Positions 48,251 through 58,976 are shown, numbered from the stretch's first letter. The stretch: 64,000 bases of DNA from Gilliamella sp. Occ3-1 (GCF_001690655.1 NZ_LZHQ01000005.1:1-64000), one strand, 5' to 3'. A program made the numbers and translations. The notes: a model not told the origin generated them from the sequence alone.

Positions 48251-49159
48251 TTACTGAGCAAATATAAAAGGATTTATCCCACTTTTAGCAAACCCTTCTT
48301 CTTCGGTTTTGATATCTAATATCAGCGAAGCAATATCATCCGCGATGACTTCAATATGAGGATCTTTATCTTGATCAAATATTTTTAAATAGCTATGGCA
48401 AGCATCACAACACTCGGTTTTAATTGCAGCGAGTTCTTTTTCTAAGGAGAGGTATTGTATGTCCTTCATATTATCGCAACAGGTACATTTAATTCTAGGT
48501 ACATACCATTCACTTTCACATAAACTACAATGTAAATAGCGTAATCCGTTGTTACCGCCTAATTGAATAATACTAGCAGTAGGCATACTATTACAAACTG
48601 GACATAACCAGAGTTTATCTGTATTTTCTGCGATAGCTTTACTTTTAATTTGACTAGCCAGTTGGCAATAATAAACAGATAATGATGACCAAATAAATAT
48701 TGCTTCATTACCATCAACTTTATCAAAGTCTCCTTTAAGCAAATGTAATGCTTTATTTTGTAATTCTAAAGCGCCATTTTTTTTAAGCTGTTCAATGACT
48801 ATAGCGATTTGCTGCGTGGTATCAGAAAATGAGTCGAGTAATGAAGTAAAGTAATCTTGCCAAGTATCTTTAAGAGGTAAATTATCTAAACTAAGTGGAG
48901 GATATTCGCTATTTAATAAACACGATACATCAATATCTATAGGCTTATGTTTAACTAAATTGGCTTGTTGTTCAGCTATAATTGCACAAAAATTCAAATA
49001 ATCACTAATTGGATTAGTGTTTGCAAGAGTTTTTAAACGTTCTGCTCGATGAGTATAAAGTGTTTTAGGTGATGGATAAAATAGTAACGGGATTTGTCTA
49101 ATAACTGAGTTTATGGCTTGTTGTTCAAGTTGTTCTTGGGGGATAATTTTTATACTCAT
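48251..49159 (-). CDS. fdhE: Formate dehydrogenase accessory protein FdhE
   Basis: FdhE is a cytoplasmic chaperone needed to make active respiratory formate dehydrogenases. It is 302 residues with paired zinc- or iron-binding motifs in the C-terminal half: CPVCNSMP, HCSLCESEW, KCTCC and CCDACHSYLK, and the family segment RYLHCSLCESEWYVPRIKC. It lies downstream of fdoI, as expected for the fdoGHI-fdhE operon. Confidence 0.95.
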   Translation of the reverse strand: MSIKIIPQEQLEQQAINSVIRQIPLLFYPSPKTLYTHRAERLKTLANTNPISDYLNFCAIIAEQQANLVKHKPIDIDVSCLLNSEYPPLSLDNLPLKDTWQDYFTSLLDSFSDTTQQIAIVIEQLKKNGALELQNKALHLLKGDFDKVDGNEAIFIWSSLSVYYCQLASQIKSKAIAENTDKLWLCPVCNSMPTASIIQLGGNNGLRYLHCSLCESEWYVPRIKCTCCDNMKDIQYLSLEKELAAIKTECCDACHSYLKIFDQDKDPHIEVIADDIASLILDIKTEEEGFAKSGINPFIFAQ

Positions 49160-49223
49160 TATAAATGCTCATTAATTGTGATTTTATTCATCACTGCTTT
49201 TTATTTTTACTATTAAAATGTCA

Positions 49224-49246
49224 CCGCTGATAGTTACTATCAGCGG
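49224..49246. terminator. Strong hairpin between fdoI and fdhE
   Basis: CCGCTGATAG (49224-49233) pairs perfectly with CTATCAGCGG (49237-49246) around TTA. There is no good T-tract, so it is more likely an mRNA-stabilising hairpin or a leaky terminator that reduces fdhE relative to fdoGHI. Confidence 0.6.
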
Positions 49247-49275
49247 AAAATACCATTATAGATGCAGGCAAGTTA

Positions 49276-49968
49276 CTATGCTGGTTTATGCTTAATATCT
49301 GTAGATTCTTCTTCAGATTTAGCCTTTAACTTTAGTTCATTTTGATAGATCTTTTCCATTTCTTCTTCATACCAAGTTGAATGATTTTTTTGTGCCCAAG
49401 CACGCGAAACATAGCCAGTTATCATCCCTTTAATGGAACCTTTAACCCAAATTGCCATATAAGCATGACCAATTGCGAGCAGAATTAAGCCAATTGCAGC
49501 AAGAGAATGAAGAAATATCGCAATACGGACAACTGGAACAGAAAAATTATCCGCAAAATAACGGCGCCACATGATGAGACCTGTAACAAATAAAACTAAA
49601 ATTAACCCCATAATGCACCAAAATAAAAACTTTTGTCCTACATTATATTTGCCTATTGGAATGCCTCTTTCTTTGCCCAAAATGACATGTTTAAAGTTTT
49701 TAATCCATAAAAGATCATTTTTATTTGGAATATTATGGTGAGAGAGTTTTATAAACATAAACATGAGTAAAACAAAAACAATGCACCCTAAAAATGGATG
49801 CAATGCTCTTACTAATTGTGGCGTACCAAGAAATAATCCAAACAGTTTTATAGATGGAAAAAATAAAGATAAGCCAGATAGTGCAGTCAAGATAAACAGA
49901 CAGACCATACACCAATGACAGAAGCGAACAATAAGTGGTGTTCTTAATATCATGCTTTTCTTATCCAT
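49276..49968 (-). CDS. fdoI: Formate dehydrogenase cytochrome b556 subunit
   Basis: The gamma subunit holds two haems b in four membrane spans and passes electrons to the quinone pool. Haem-ligand histidines lie in [14 protein letters not shown] and [14 protein letters not shown] [13 protein letters not shown] choose ATG 49968 because AGGAG lies 7 nt upstream. It overlaps the fdoH stop by 8 nt. 230 residues; E. coli FdoI has 211. The C-terminal extension is charged. Confidence 0.93.
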   Translation of the reverse strand: MDKKSMILRTPLIVRFCHWCMVCLFILTALSGLSLFFPSIKLFGLFLGTPQLVRALHPFLGCIVFVLLMFMFIKLSHHNIPNKNDLLWIKNFKHVILGKERGIPIGKYNVGQKFLFWCIMGLILVLFVTGLIMWRRYFADNFSVPVVRIAIFLHSLAAIGLILLAIGHAYMAIWVKGSIKGMITGYVSRAWAQKNHSTWYEEEMEKIYQNELKLKAKSEEESTDIKHKPA

Positions 49969-50935
49969 GATGATTCTCCTGTTGTGATAAATTAGAGTCA
50001 ATTTTCTGTTCTAAAACAGGCAAACCTAAACGCTTTCGAGCTTGTTTATCTGCTTCTTTTTCTTCTTCAATGTCTTCTTCATCAACTTCAATTGCACCAA
50101 CACCCATGTAATGGAACAGCAAACCGCCAAAAGTTGCCACAAATGCAGCTGCAGATAACGGTTTCCAAATACCCTTCCAAAATCTAACAATTTCACTAAT
50201 TTTAGGTTTTTTTGGTAAGCCGTGATACAATTCTGGTTGATCTGCATGATGAAGAACATACATAACATGTGTTCCCCCAACTCCTTGCGGGTCATAAAGA
50301 CCAGCATGTTCAAAACCACGTTTTTTCAAATCTACAATTCTGTGTTCAGCATGGCGAATCATATCTTGTTTAGTACCAAAGTGTATAGCGCCAGTAGGAC
50401 AAGTTTTAACGCAGGCGGGTTCTTGACCCACAGCAACGCGATCGACACATAATGTACATTTATAGGAGTGATTATCTTCTTTACTAATTCGTGGAATATT
50501 GAACGGACAACCTGCTACACAGTAGCCACAACCAATACAGTGTTCCGATTGAAAATCAACAATACCATTAGCATATTGAATGATAGCACCTTCTGATGGG
50601 CATGCTTTCAAACAACCAGGATCAGAACAGTGCATACAGCCATCTTTACGAATTAACCATTCAAATTTTCCATTTATCTCGACTTCTGAATACCGCATTA
50701 CAGTCCATGCTTTTGGCTCTAAATCGGCAGGATTATCATAAACACCAACAGTATTGCCAACTTCAGCTCGAAGGTCATTCCATTCGCTACAAGCAACCTG
50801 ACATGCTTTACAACCTATACAGGTGGTTACATCAATAAGTTTTGCAACTTCTTGTTGATAGTCCCTAGCTCGTGGCGCTGGAGTTAAAGAATTGGTTGCT
50901 GAGCGGCGTATAATATCTTGAGTTTGTAATGACAT
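49961..50935 (-). CDS. fdoH: Formate dehydrogenase iron-sulfur subunit
   Basis: The beta subunit carries four [4Fe-4S] clusters that wire the catalytic subunit to the cytochrome. The clusters show as [35 protein letters not shown] with CTLC, and CVKTCP. One C-terminal membrane helix ([20 protein letters not shown]) anchors it. 324 residues, about 25 more than E. coli because of an acidic and basic tail. It is 16 bp from fdoG. Confidence 0.95.
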   Translation of the reverse strand: MSLQTQDIIRRSATNSLTPAPRARDYQQEVAKLIDVTTCIGCKACQVACSEWNDLRAEVGNTVGVYDNPADLEPKAWTVMRYSEVEINGKFEWLIRKDGCMHCSDPGCLKACPSEGAIIQYANGIVDFQSEHCIGCGYCVAGCPFNIPRISKEDNHSYKCTLCVDRVAVGQEPACVKTCPTGAIHFGTKQDMIRHAEHRIVDLKKRGFEHAGLYDPQGVGGTHVMYVLHHADQPELYHGLPKKPKISEIVRFWKGIWKPLSAAAFVATFGGLLFHYMGVGAIEVDEEDIEEEKEADKQARKRLGLPVLEQKIDSNLSQQENHHG

Positions 50936-50951
50936 AATTTATCCTCCCATC

Positions 50952-53900
50952 TTATGCCGCTGTAGTAACTTTTTCGATATTGACTAAGAATGATTTATAT
51001 TCTGGTGTTTGTGAATTTGCATCACCTAAATGTGGCGTCAATTCATTAACCAAAAAACCTTTCTTTGTCTGACCTGTGAATCCCCATACTATTGGGATTC
51101 CAATAGTTTCGATCTCTTTACCATCAACTGTTAAAGTTGGAAGACGTTTAGTCACAACTGCTTTAGCTTTAATATAACCTCGATGTGAAGTGATTTTAAC
51201 CGTATCACCTAATTTGATTCCTTTTTTGAGGGCAAGATTTTCACTTAACTCAACAAATTGCTCAGGTTGAGTAATTGAAGCTAGCCTTGCATGTTGCGTC
51301 CAAAAATGGAAATGTTCAGTGATACTATAAGTGGTACCAACATAAGGAAATTCGCTAGCATTCCCTAAGCGAGCCAAATCTTCTTTAAATGCGCGAGCTA
51401 CAGGGCTGCTGACTTGATTTGGATGCAATGGATTATTACTAATAGGTGTTTCAAACGGTTCATAGTGCTCTGGGAATGGCCCATCGACTAACCGATTTAA
51501 ACAAAATAACCCACCTAAACCATCATTATTCATGATAAAAGCACCTGCCCCACTACTTGGTGGTAATGTTGCTGTAAAATCAGGTACATCATTGCCTACC
51601 CAACTTGAGCCATTCCATTTTACTAAAACTCGTTTAGGATCCCATGGTTTACCATTTTCATCTGTTGAAGCTCGGTTATAAAGTACTCGTCGATTCATCG
51701 GCCACGACCATGCCCAACCAGCATGAACACCTTTACCAGATGGATCGCTTGGATCACGCCTTGCCATTTGGTTACCTTGTTCTGTCCAACAACCACAGAA
51801 TATCCAAATACCCGATGAGGTTGTACCATCTGCTTTTAATTGTGAAAAACCACTTAGTAATTGACCTTTTTTAAGAATAACATTGCCATTTTCGTCGGTT
51901 ATATCAGCAAGTGCTCGTCCATTATAATCTTTGGCTAATTCCTCAGCCGTTGGGCCTTCTGGCTTCTTATAATCCCAAACTAAGTTTTCAATTGGCTCGT
52001 AATAAGCACCACCTTCTTCAGCATACAGCTCTTTTATTCTCAAAAAGATACGCGCAATAATTTCAGGATCATATAAAGCTTCATAAGGCGGTCTTGCTGC
52101 TGCCCAGTGCCATTGTAGCCAGCGAGATGAGTTAACTATTGTACCGTTTTCTTCTGCAAAACAGTTTGATGGCAATCTAAATACTTCGGTTTGAATTTTG
52201 CTAGAATCTACATCATTAGATTCGCCATGGTTTTTCCAAAACTCAGCTGTTTCTGTTGGCATTGGATCAATGCTCACCAAGAATTTTAAGTTAGACAAAC
52301 CTTCGCGAATACTATTTTTATCGGGAAGTGCAGCAAGTGGATTAAAGCCCTGACAAATAAAGCCATTGGCTTGACCATCACGCATCATTTTGCTAAATCT
52401 TAAAACATCGTAGGTTTTATCCCATTTAGGTAACCAATCAAATCCCCAATCGTTATCTTTAGTCGATTTATCACCGTACATTGATTTCATAAAGCTGACA
52501 AAGAATTTTGGATAATTCCCCCAAAAATTCACTTCGCTTGGACCAAGTGGTTTTGGTGTTTTTTCATCTAGGTACTGAGTAAGTGAAACTTGAGAATCTT
52601 TTGGTAAATCAAGATAAGCAGGCAGACGATTTGATAATAAACCAACATCAGTTAAGCCTTGAATATTTGAATGTCCACGTAGTGCGTTAATACCTCCGCC
52701 CATTACGCCAATATTGCCTAAAATAAGCTGAATCATGGCAGCAGTACGGATAATTTGTGATCCATAAGTATGCTGAGTCCAACCTAATGCATATAAAAAT
52801 GTGGCTGCTCTATTGTTAGTTTTAGTGCTAGCAAGTGAGCGGCAAACATGCAAAAAACCTTCAATAGGACTTCCCGTTATTTTATTTACCATTTCGGGTG
52901 TATAACGTTTGACATGCTGTTTTAATAGATTCCATACACAACGGGGATGACTTAACGTTTTATCCCGAAGAGCATACCCGTTGTCATCCTTTTGATATGC
53001 CCAACTTGTCAGATCATACTGTTTGGTATCAGCTTCATAACCACTAAATAGCCCTGTAGCTTCATCAAAATTAAAATCATCACGAACAATTAGGCTTGCA
53101 TTACTATGAGTAACTAAGTAGTCAAAATTAACTTCGTTATTGCTAATAAGATAATTGATAATACCAAGTAGAAAAGCAATATCAGAACCTGAGCGAATAG
53201 GTACATACAAATCAGCCACTGAGGCTGTTCGATGAAAACGAGGGTCAATGGCAATTAGTTCAGCACCATTATTAATTTTTGCTTCTATAGCCCATTTAAA
53301 ACCAACCGGATGAGCTTCAGCTGCATTTCCCCCCATTACGATAACAACATTAGCATTTTTGATATCATTCCAGTTGTTAGTCATGGCGCCGCGACCAAAA
53401 GTAGCCGCTAAGCTAGATACAGAAGGACCATGACAAACTCTAGCTTGGGTTTCAAGGCTTAACATACCTAATGCGCGAGCAACTTTGAACGCTAACCAAC
53501 CTGTTTCATTACTAGCTGCTGAGGTAACAAGCCAGCCTGTTGTTGTCCAGCGATTGACTGTTGTGCCTTCCGCATTTTTTTCAACAAAATTTTTATCTCG
53601 ATCAGCTTTCATTAAACGAGCAATACGATCAATGGCTTCATCCCAACTTATTTGTTGCCATTTATCTGAACCAGGGGCACGATATTCAGGATATTTAACT
53701 CGTTGTTCACTTTTTACATAATCCAGAACACCTGCACCTTTAGGGCAAAGAGAGCCTCGACTAACAGGATGATCGGGATCTCCTTCTACATGGAAAATAG
53801 ACGATTCGGCATTTTTAGCCCCATCGCCACGGCTATATAGCAACATACCACAGCCAACAGAGCAGTAAGTACAATTATTTCGAGTTTCTTTTGATTTCAA

Positions 53901-54020
53901 TAATTTATATTGGCGAGTTTGAGCAAGCGCTACATTTGGAGAAAAACCAAGCGTAGCTACCGTTGTTCCAGCCATACCACCAGCACAGATCTTAAAGAAC
54001 TGTCTACGGTTAAATAGCAT
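50952..54020 (-). CDS. fdoG: Respiratory formate dehydrogenase catalytic subunit, Cys form
   Basis: The alpha subunit oxidises formate with a bis-MGD molybdenum or tungsten cofactor on the periplasmic side. A Tat signal (NRRQFFKICAGGMAG) precedes a [4Fe-4S] motif (NCTYCSVGCGML). At residue 196, in QARVCHGPSV, the codon is TGT (53433-53435): Cys where E. coli FdnG and FdoG have selenocysteine. The frame is otherwise collinear with FdoG to the end (1022 versus 1016 residues). AAGGAG precedes the ATG. fdoG, fdoH and fdoI form one operon. Confidence 0.96.
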   Translation of the reverse strand: MLFNRRQFFKICAGGMAGTTVATLGFSPNVALAQTRQYKLLKSKETRNNCTYCSVGCGMLLYSRGDGAKNAESSIFHVEGDPDHPVSRGSLCPKGAGVLDYVKSEQRVKYPEYRAPGSDKWQQISWDEAIDRIARLMKADRDKNFVEKNAEGTTVNRWTTTGWLVTSAASNETGWLAFKVARALGMLSLETQARVCHGPSVSSLAATFGRGAMTNNWNDIKNANVVIVMGGNAAEAHPVGFKWAIEAKINNGAELIAIDPRFHRTASVADLYVPIRSGSDIAFLLGIINYLISNNEVNFDYLVTHSNASLIVRDDFNFDEATGLFSGYEADTKQYDLTSWAYQKDDNGYALRDKTLSHPRCVWNLLKQHVKRYTPEMVNKITGSPIEGFLHVCRSLASTKTNNRAATFLYALGWTQHTYGSQIIRTAAMIQLILGNIGVMGGGINALRGHSNIQGLTDVGLLSNRLPAYLDLPKDSQVSLTQYLDEKTPKPLGPSEVNFWGNYPKFFVSFMKSMYGDKSTKDNDWGFDWLPKWDKTYDVLRFSKMMRDGQANGFICQGFNPLAALPDKNSIREGLSNLKFLVSIDPMPTETAEFWKNHGESNDVDSSKIQTEVFRLPSNCFAEENGTIVNSSRWLQWHWAAARPPYEALYDPEIIARIFLRIKELYAEEGGAYYEPIENLVWDYKKPEGPTAEELAKDYNGRALADITDENGNVILKKGQLLSGFSQLKADGTTSSGIWIFCGCWTEQGNQMARRDPSDPSGKGVHAGWAWSWPMNRRVLYNRASTDENGKPWDPKRVLVKWNGSSWVGNDVPDFTATLPPSSGAGAFIMNNDGLGGLFCLNRLVDGPFPEHYEPFETPISNNPLHPNQVSSPVARAFKEDLARLGNASEFPYVGTTYSITEHFHFWTQHARLASITQPEQFVELSENLALKKGIKLGDTVKITSHRGYIKAKAVVTKRLPTLTVDGKEIETIGIPIVWGFTGQTKKGFLVNELTPHLGDANSQTPEYKSFLVNIEKVTTAA

Positions 54021-54151
54021 ATGGACTCCTTAGAAAGCTGACATTACTTTTTAATTTATTATATTGGAAGCGATTAACATCCTTACTAATTGTAATGATA
54101 ATCTTTAATTAAATGAAAATAAAGGAAAAAACGAGGAAGAATGACAAAAAT

Positions 54152-54165
54152 TTGATGTGTGTCAA
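54152..54165. promoter_or_regulatory. FNR-like site upstream of fdoGHI
   Basis: TTGAT-GTGT-GTCAA differs from the FNR consensus TTGAT-N4-ATCAA at one base. It is about 132 bp upstream of the fdoG ATG, a distance that allows a class II promoter with a 5' leader. It suggests anaerobic activation of formate respiration. Confidence 0.5.
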
Positions 54166-54240
54166 AATTTATACAAAATAATTATTTTTATATGAATTTA
54201 TTTTTTATCCTTACTTTTGAGCTCATTTATAAATGTAAGG

Positions 54241-54264
54241 TTGTCCATTTGGATAAATGGACAA
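54241..54264 (-). terminator. Hairpin after plsB
   Basis: TTGTCCATTT (54241-54250) pairs with AAATGGACAA (54255-54264) around GGAT, about 25 bp past the plsB stop. No T-tract follows, so termination strength is uncertain. Confidence 0.5.
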
Positions 54265-54288
54265 AAGGGACTAAATATCCTTGTTATT

Positions 54289-56715
54289 TTATTGTTTAAC
54301 TAAAGGATTAATTTCGTCAATAGTTTGCATTACTCTTGTAGTAATAAGTGGTTTGAGTATTGCATTCATTTTTTCAATTTTTACTAGATTAGTGCTATTT
54401 AAGTCATCTAAATAACCTTGTTCTCGCAGTGATGCAACTAATATTGAAAATACTCCTTTATCAAAGAATTCAGGAGCATTAATGCCATGTAAGACAGACA
54501 ATCGCTCAGCAATAAGTTGAGCCTCTTTTTCAAGTGTCGCACGGCTAACAGTTGGATCTTTTTGTAATAATGAAAACGCAATAGCATAACGTTGTAGCGT
54601 GTCTCTGGATGATGAAGCCAATAATTGTAATCCTGATATTTTTAAACTGTTGACTGTTAATTTGTCGGATGAATAGTTGATTAGGCTTAATTCGGCGTAT
54701 GTTTTAATAATTTTATTCACATATTCAGTGAGTTGCTCTTCATTATGATAAAGAAATAGTTCTGATTTGATTAAAGGAAAAAGTAGTTTTACTTGATCTA
54801 AAATTTCGCCAGATGAAATTTGGTTCTGTTTGAGTAAAATTCTGGCTACGATAGCAGGAATAATCAGCAAATGTTGAATGTTGTTACGATAATAAGTCAT
54901 TAAAACCGCTTGTTCGTCTGTCAGACCAACAATTTCGCCTGCAGCATCGGTTGTGATAACAAATTTTCCCATTTCTTTTGCATGTTCAAATAATTCTTGC
55001 GCTGTTTGATCTGGAACTGTGATCAAATCTGAATAAGGAATGTTTTTTAAAAATTTTAATAGGTTATCAATAAAATCTATTAGTTTAACTTTGGTTAGTG
55101 CTCGTTGATCTGCGGCCAATAGTATTGAACTACATAAATTTATAGCATTAATTGCAGCAGAACAATTGATGCGTTCCATTATTTTTTTTGCGAGTAAGTT
55201 GGTTGTTGGTGTTAACCAACTAGGGCGCTGTGTACCAGTTGGTTCAATTTCGTTTCGCCAATCAGGAACTTGTTGATTTAAAAACTGATTCAAAGGTATA
55301 GGTTGGCCAAAATTAACATAGCCAAATCCTAATTTTTTTAACTTGAAAAATGCTTTAATTGTTTGCCATAAACTTTCTTTTTCTTTTTTTGCACCGCGTA
55401 GTTCATTGGCATAAGTTGCGACTTCTAAAACATGTTCATAGCCTATATAAGTAGGAACAATGGTAATTGGTCTAGCATCTCCTCGTAACAGAGTCTGGAT
55501 AGTCATCATTAACATGCCTGTCTTAGGATCGAGCAACCGACCTGTACGTGAGCGACCTCCTTCAATAAAATACTCAACAGCATAACCACGGATAAATAGT
55601 TCTGCTAAATATTCACGAAAAACGGCAGTATATAGCTTATTTGCTCTAAATGAACGGCGAATAAAAAATGCGCCAAGTCGTCTAAAAATAGGACCTGCTG
55701 GCCAAAAGTTCAAGTTAATACCAGCAGCAATATGGGGGGGAACTAATCCTTGCTGATAAAGCACATAAGATAATAATAAGTAATCCATATGGCTACGATG
55801 ACAAGGAGCATAAACAATTTCATGTCCGTTTTGCGCAAGCTCACGAACTGGATCTGCGTTTGTTACTTTAAGACCTTGATAAAGCCTATTCCATGCCCAA
55901 GTGAGCACAAAATCAGTTATTCTTAACATACAATAAGAAAAATTAGCGGCAATTTCGTTTAGCATTACTAAAGCATTTTTTTTCGCTTTATCAATATTAA
56001 TATTTTTGCTTTTAGCCTCTTCTTGTATTGCTTCTGACAGTCCAGGATTATTTAATAATTTATTAAGCATTTCTTGGCGAACGGGTAGCTTTGGACCTAC
56101 AGATGCTATTCTTTGTTTTGAAAAATGAATACGTGCTACGCGAGATAATTTATGTGCCAACACTGAAAGATCTTGTTTATCGGCATGAATATCTTTAAAC
56201 GAAACAGTACGAGAAAAGCGTGTATAACAGTCTCGGCCTGATGTTATTATTTTTAATAATTTACTGGGCGCACCGAGTACTTGTAGTGAAAGTTTTTTTT
56301 CCCCTTCTTTATCGGGGCGTCGTCCAAACATGACCGAAGTAGGTAACATCTGGATATCAAGAGCATGATTTTGTTGATGTGCAGAAATATAATCTCTCAA
56401 TATTTCAATTGTTTTATTTTTTTGCTGGTTAGATGCAAAAATACCAGGTTTTTTATCGATATAGATATAAGCGGGAATAACCTTACCATTAATATCTATG
56501 CCAACTAATGGATCAGGTAAATTATATTGCAAACACAGGGAACGAATCACCATCAAATCGATTTGAGAGTTGTAAGGTAATACGTATAGAACTGGTTTGT
56601 TGGTATCTAGGTTTAATTCTGTTATTGGATCGGTAGGAATTGGTTTACTTTTAACAAAAAGTTTCACCAAAATCTGGATCAGAAAAAAATAAACTTTAGT
56701 CCACCAAGAAAACAT
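54289..56715 (-). CDS. plsB: Glycerol-3-phosphate acyltransferase PlsB
   Basis: PlsB makes 1-acyl-glycerol-3-phosphate, the first step of phospholipid synthesis, at the inner membrane. The acyltransferase motifs are CHRSHMDYLLLSYVL (His and Asp of HX4D), FFIRRSFR, FIEGGRSRTGR and ITIVPTYIGYE. 808 residues versus 807 in E. coli. It stands alone between the formate dehydrogenase and aroD genes. Confidence 0.96.
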   Translation of the reverse strand: MFSWWTKVYFFLIQILVKLFVKSKPIPTDPITELNLDTNKPVLYVLPYNSQIDLMVIRSLCLQYNLPDPLVGIDINGKVIPAYIYIDKKPGIFASNQQKNKTIEILRDYISAHQQNHALDIQMLPTSVMFGRRPDKEGEKKLSLQVLGAPSKLLKIITSGRDCYTRFSRTVSFKDIHADKQDLSVLAHKLSRVARIHFSKQRIASVGPKLPVRQEMLNKLLNNPGLSEAIQEEAKSKNINIDKAKKNALVMLNEIAANFSYCMLRITDFVLTWAWNRLYQGLKVTNADPVRELAQNGHEIVYAPCHRSHMDYLLLSYVLYQQGLVPPHIAAGINLNFWPAGPIFRRLGAFFIRRSFRANKLYTAVFREYLAELFIRGYAVEYFIEGGRSRTGRLLDPKTGMLMMTIQTLLRGDARPITIVPTYIGYEHVLEVATYANELRGAKKEKESLWQTIKAFFKLKKLGFGYVNFGQPIPLNQFLNQQVPDWRNEIEPTGTQRPSWLTPTTNLLAKKIMERINCSAAINAINLCSSILLAADQRALTKVKLIDFIDNLLKFLKNIPYSDLITVPDQTAQELFEHAKEMGKFVITTDAAGEIVGLTDEQAVLMTYYRNNIQHLLIIPAIVARILLKQNQISSGEILDQVKLLFPLIKSELFLYHNEEQLTEYVNKIIKTYAELSLINYSSDKLTVNSLKISGLQLLASSSRDTLQRYAIAFSLLQKDPTVSRATLEKEAQLIAERLSVLHGINAPEFFDKGVFSILVASLREQGYLDDLNSTNLVKIEKMNAILKPLITTRVMQTIDEINPLVKQ

Positions 56716-57042
56716 AAAAAATAAACCTCATACATTTTTATTAATTATCCACATCCAATTAAATAAATTATATTTTTCACCTTTTAACCAAACCGAAAAA
56801 ATGGATTTTCGATTAAAAAATATACTATTTTTAGTCTAAAAAAGCACATAAGAAGTATATACTTGTTACCGCTTAACTATTAGTAAATTTGCACAATATT
56901 TAGCACTATGCAAGTGGTAGATGAAAACAACTTATATAATGATACGCAAGTCTAATATAAAGATTTATTGATATCAACTCCATAGATTTCTTTGTTTTTT
57001 GTCTTGTGCAGTCAATAGATTAATACAATGATTTCTGAAGTA
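56716..57042. other. Intergenic region between plsB and aroD
   Basis: About 327 bp, very AT-rich, with no coding frame and no tRNA. It must hold the plsB promoter and the end of the aroD transcript, but I see no clear hairpin or promoter that stands out. Confidence 0.5.
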
Positions 57043-57807
57043 TTAACTGTGACTTCGATATAATGCGTCTAGGATATATCGTAATTGTTTGACATCTAAT
57101 TGACCTGGTGCCGATGCATTTTTAGCCGCTCCAAAGGTCATCGCTGAACCAAATGTCGAGCCAGCAATACGGCTAACAGCTCCAAGCCCAGCCATTGACA
57201 TAGTAATAATCGGCGTTGTTGAGTGTTTTTTTTTCATTTCTGTGGTAGCAGCTAACAAAGTTAATACATCATCCTCGGTGTTGGGCATAACAGCAATTTT
57301 GGGAATATCTGCGCCAAGTTCTTGCATTTTTTTTAGTCGATAGACAATATCGCTCTTAGATGGCGTTTTTTCAAAATCATGATTTGATACCACAACAAAT
57401 ACCTGATGTTTGTGTGCGACATTGATAATATTTTTTACATAGTCATCACCAATAAACATCTCAACATCAATTAGATCGATAAGCCCGCTACAAGCCATTT
57501 CTTTATTCAATTGGATATAAGATGTTAATGGCCATGGCTTAGCTCCACCTTCGTTTGCGGTTCTAAAAGTGAATAAAATAGGTTTATTTGGTAGTAAATC
57601 TGCTATTTTTTTAGCGACTAACTTTACAGTATTAAGATTATCAACGTGGATAAAGTGATCTACACGCCACTCTAAAACGTCAAAATCAATTGATTGTAAA
57701 AACTGTACTTCATCAATTAATTCTGCTTCAGTTTTACCGATAATTGGCACAATAATTTTGGGTGCACCTGAACCGATTTCAAGATTTTTGATGGTAAGTA
57801 TTTTCAT
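57043..57807 (-). CDS. aroD: 3-dehydroquinate dehydratase, type I
   Basis: AroD converts 3-dehydroquinate to 3-dehydroshikimate through a Schiff base. Catalytic residues appear in VVSNHDFEKTP (His) and ADIPKIAVMP (Lys). DVLEWRVDHF binds substrate and SMAGLGAVSRIAG closes the barrel. 254 residues versus 252 in E. coli. It is 110 bp downstream of ydiB on the same strand, the ydiB-aroD pairing of E. coli. Confidence 0.95.
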   Translation of the reverse strand: MKILTIKNLEIGSGAPKIIVPIIGKTEAELIDEVQFLQSIDFDVLEWRVDHFIHVDNLNTVKLVAKKIADLLPNKPILFTFRTANEGGAKPWPLTSYIQLNKEMACSGLIDLIDVEMFIGDDYVKNIINVAHKHQVFVVVSNHDFEKTPSKSDIVYRLKKMQELGADIPKIAVMPNTEDDVLTLLAATTEMKKKHSTTPIITMSMAGLGAVSRIAGSTFGSAMTFGAAKNASAPGQLDVKQLRYILDALYRSHS

Positions 57808-57917
57808 TTTGTACCCTGTTAGCTAAAAATTCCGTTAATAGACCATAATTTTATCTGGTTTTAATTTTGTATTAAATAAAACAGTAGCATGAAGTCATTA
57901 GCATAAGAAATTATTTG

Positions 57918-58790
57918 TTAATCATTAAAACCCATTTGCTCTCTCACATATTCAATAGGGGCATCTTCACCTGTCCAAATTTTTATTTGAGCTGCACCTT
58001 GCCATAACATCATGCCAATACCATTTAATATTTTACAACCTTGTTGCTCAGCTATTTCAAGTAGCTTTGTTTTACGCGGACTATAAATACAATCTGTAAC
58101 AACAAGATCGGGAGTTAACATTGTTGGATCTGTAATTAAGCTTTTTCCTTCTAATGGTTTCATTCCGACACCTGTAGCATTACAAAGTACGACACTATCT
58201 GAAATTTCTTTGCGTAGCTTATCTTTATCGGCGAGATCGATAACGCGTACATAACATTGAGTATTTTGATTTAATTTTTTCGCAATAGCTTCTATTTTTG
58301 TATAGCATTCATCCTTTTGATTAAAGACAGTGATCTCTTTTACGCCATCAAGAGCAGCTTGTACAACAATAGCTGTTGCAACCCCTCCAGCGCCTAGAAT
58401 GGTTATTTTTTTGCCTATCACATCAATGTTGGCTTCTTTGAGCATGCGCATGTAGCCCATTCCATCTGTGTTATAGCCTGTTAAAACACCATTATCGTTT
58501 GAAATAGTATTACACGCACCACTCATTTCCACTGCAGGTGTTAACTTATCAAGGTATTGGCAGACTAGTTGCTTGTTGGGCATGGACACGGCACTGCCAC
58601 GTAATCCTAACGCTCGAATTCCTTTAATTGCGTCAGGGAGTTTTTTTTTGTCAACTTCAAATGCTAAATAAACATAAGGCACCTTTAGTTTAGAATAAAT
58701 GGTATTTTGCATTTGAGGGGATAAGCTATGGCGAATAGGGTAAGCCATTAAACCAATCAATAGAAAATGTCCGTCGATATTATTTCTCAT
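57918..58790 (-). CDS. ydiB: Quinate/shikimate dehydrogenase YdiB
   Basis: YdiB reduces dehydroshikimate or dehydroquinate, or oxidises shikimate and quinate, with NAD(P). It matches E. coli YdiB more than AroE: GLMAYPIRHSLSPQMQN, SMPNKQLVCQYLD with the catalytic Lys and the Asn-Thr/Asp of GYNTDGMGY, and the nucleotide loop GAGGVATA. ATG 58790 has GGAG 8 nt upstream; a TTG two codons earlier is less likely. 290 residues. With AroD it could feed plant quinate into the aromatic pathway; whether a separate aroE exists is unknown from this window. Confidence 0.9.
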   Translation of the reverse strand: MRNNIDGHFLLIGLMAYPIRHSLSPQMQNTIYSKLKVPYVYLAFEVDKKKLPDAIKGIRALGLRGSAVSMPNKQLVCQYLDKLTPAVEMSGACNTISNDNGVLTGYNTDGMGYMRMLKEANIDVIGKKITILGAGGVATAIVVQAALDGVKEITVFNQKDECYTKIEAIAKKLNQNTQCYVRVIDLADKDKLRKEISDSVVLCNATGVGMKPLEGKSLITDPTMLTPDLVVTDCIYSPRKTKLLEIAEQQGCKILNGIGMMLWQGAAQIKIWTGEDAPIEYVREQMGFND

Positions 58791-58976
58791 TAACAACTCT
58801 CCACAATAGCCCTACTGATTAGTGAGGAGGGATATTTTTAGAATTCTTTATTAACATATTTTTAATTTTATATATATTTATATATAGATTAAAGAGTGAG
58901 TATACACTATCGATTGCACTTTCAACATCTATCGCCTAGAATAGTAAGTTTTCTTCTTAACTAAGAATCTATTTTT

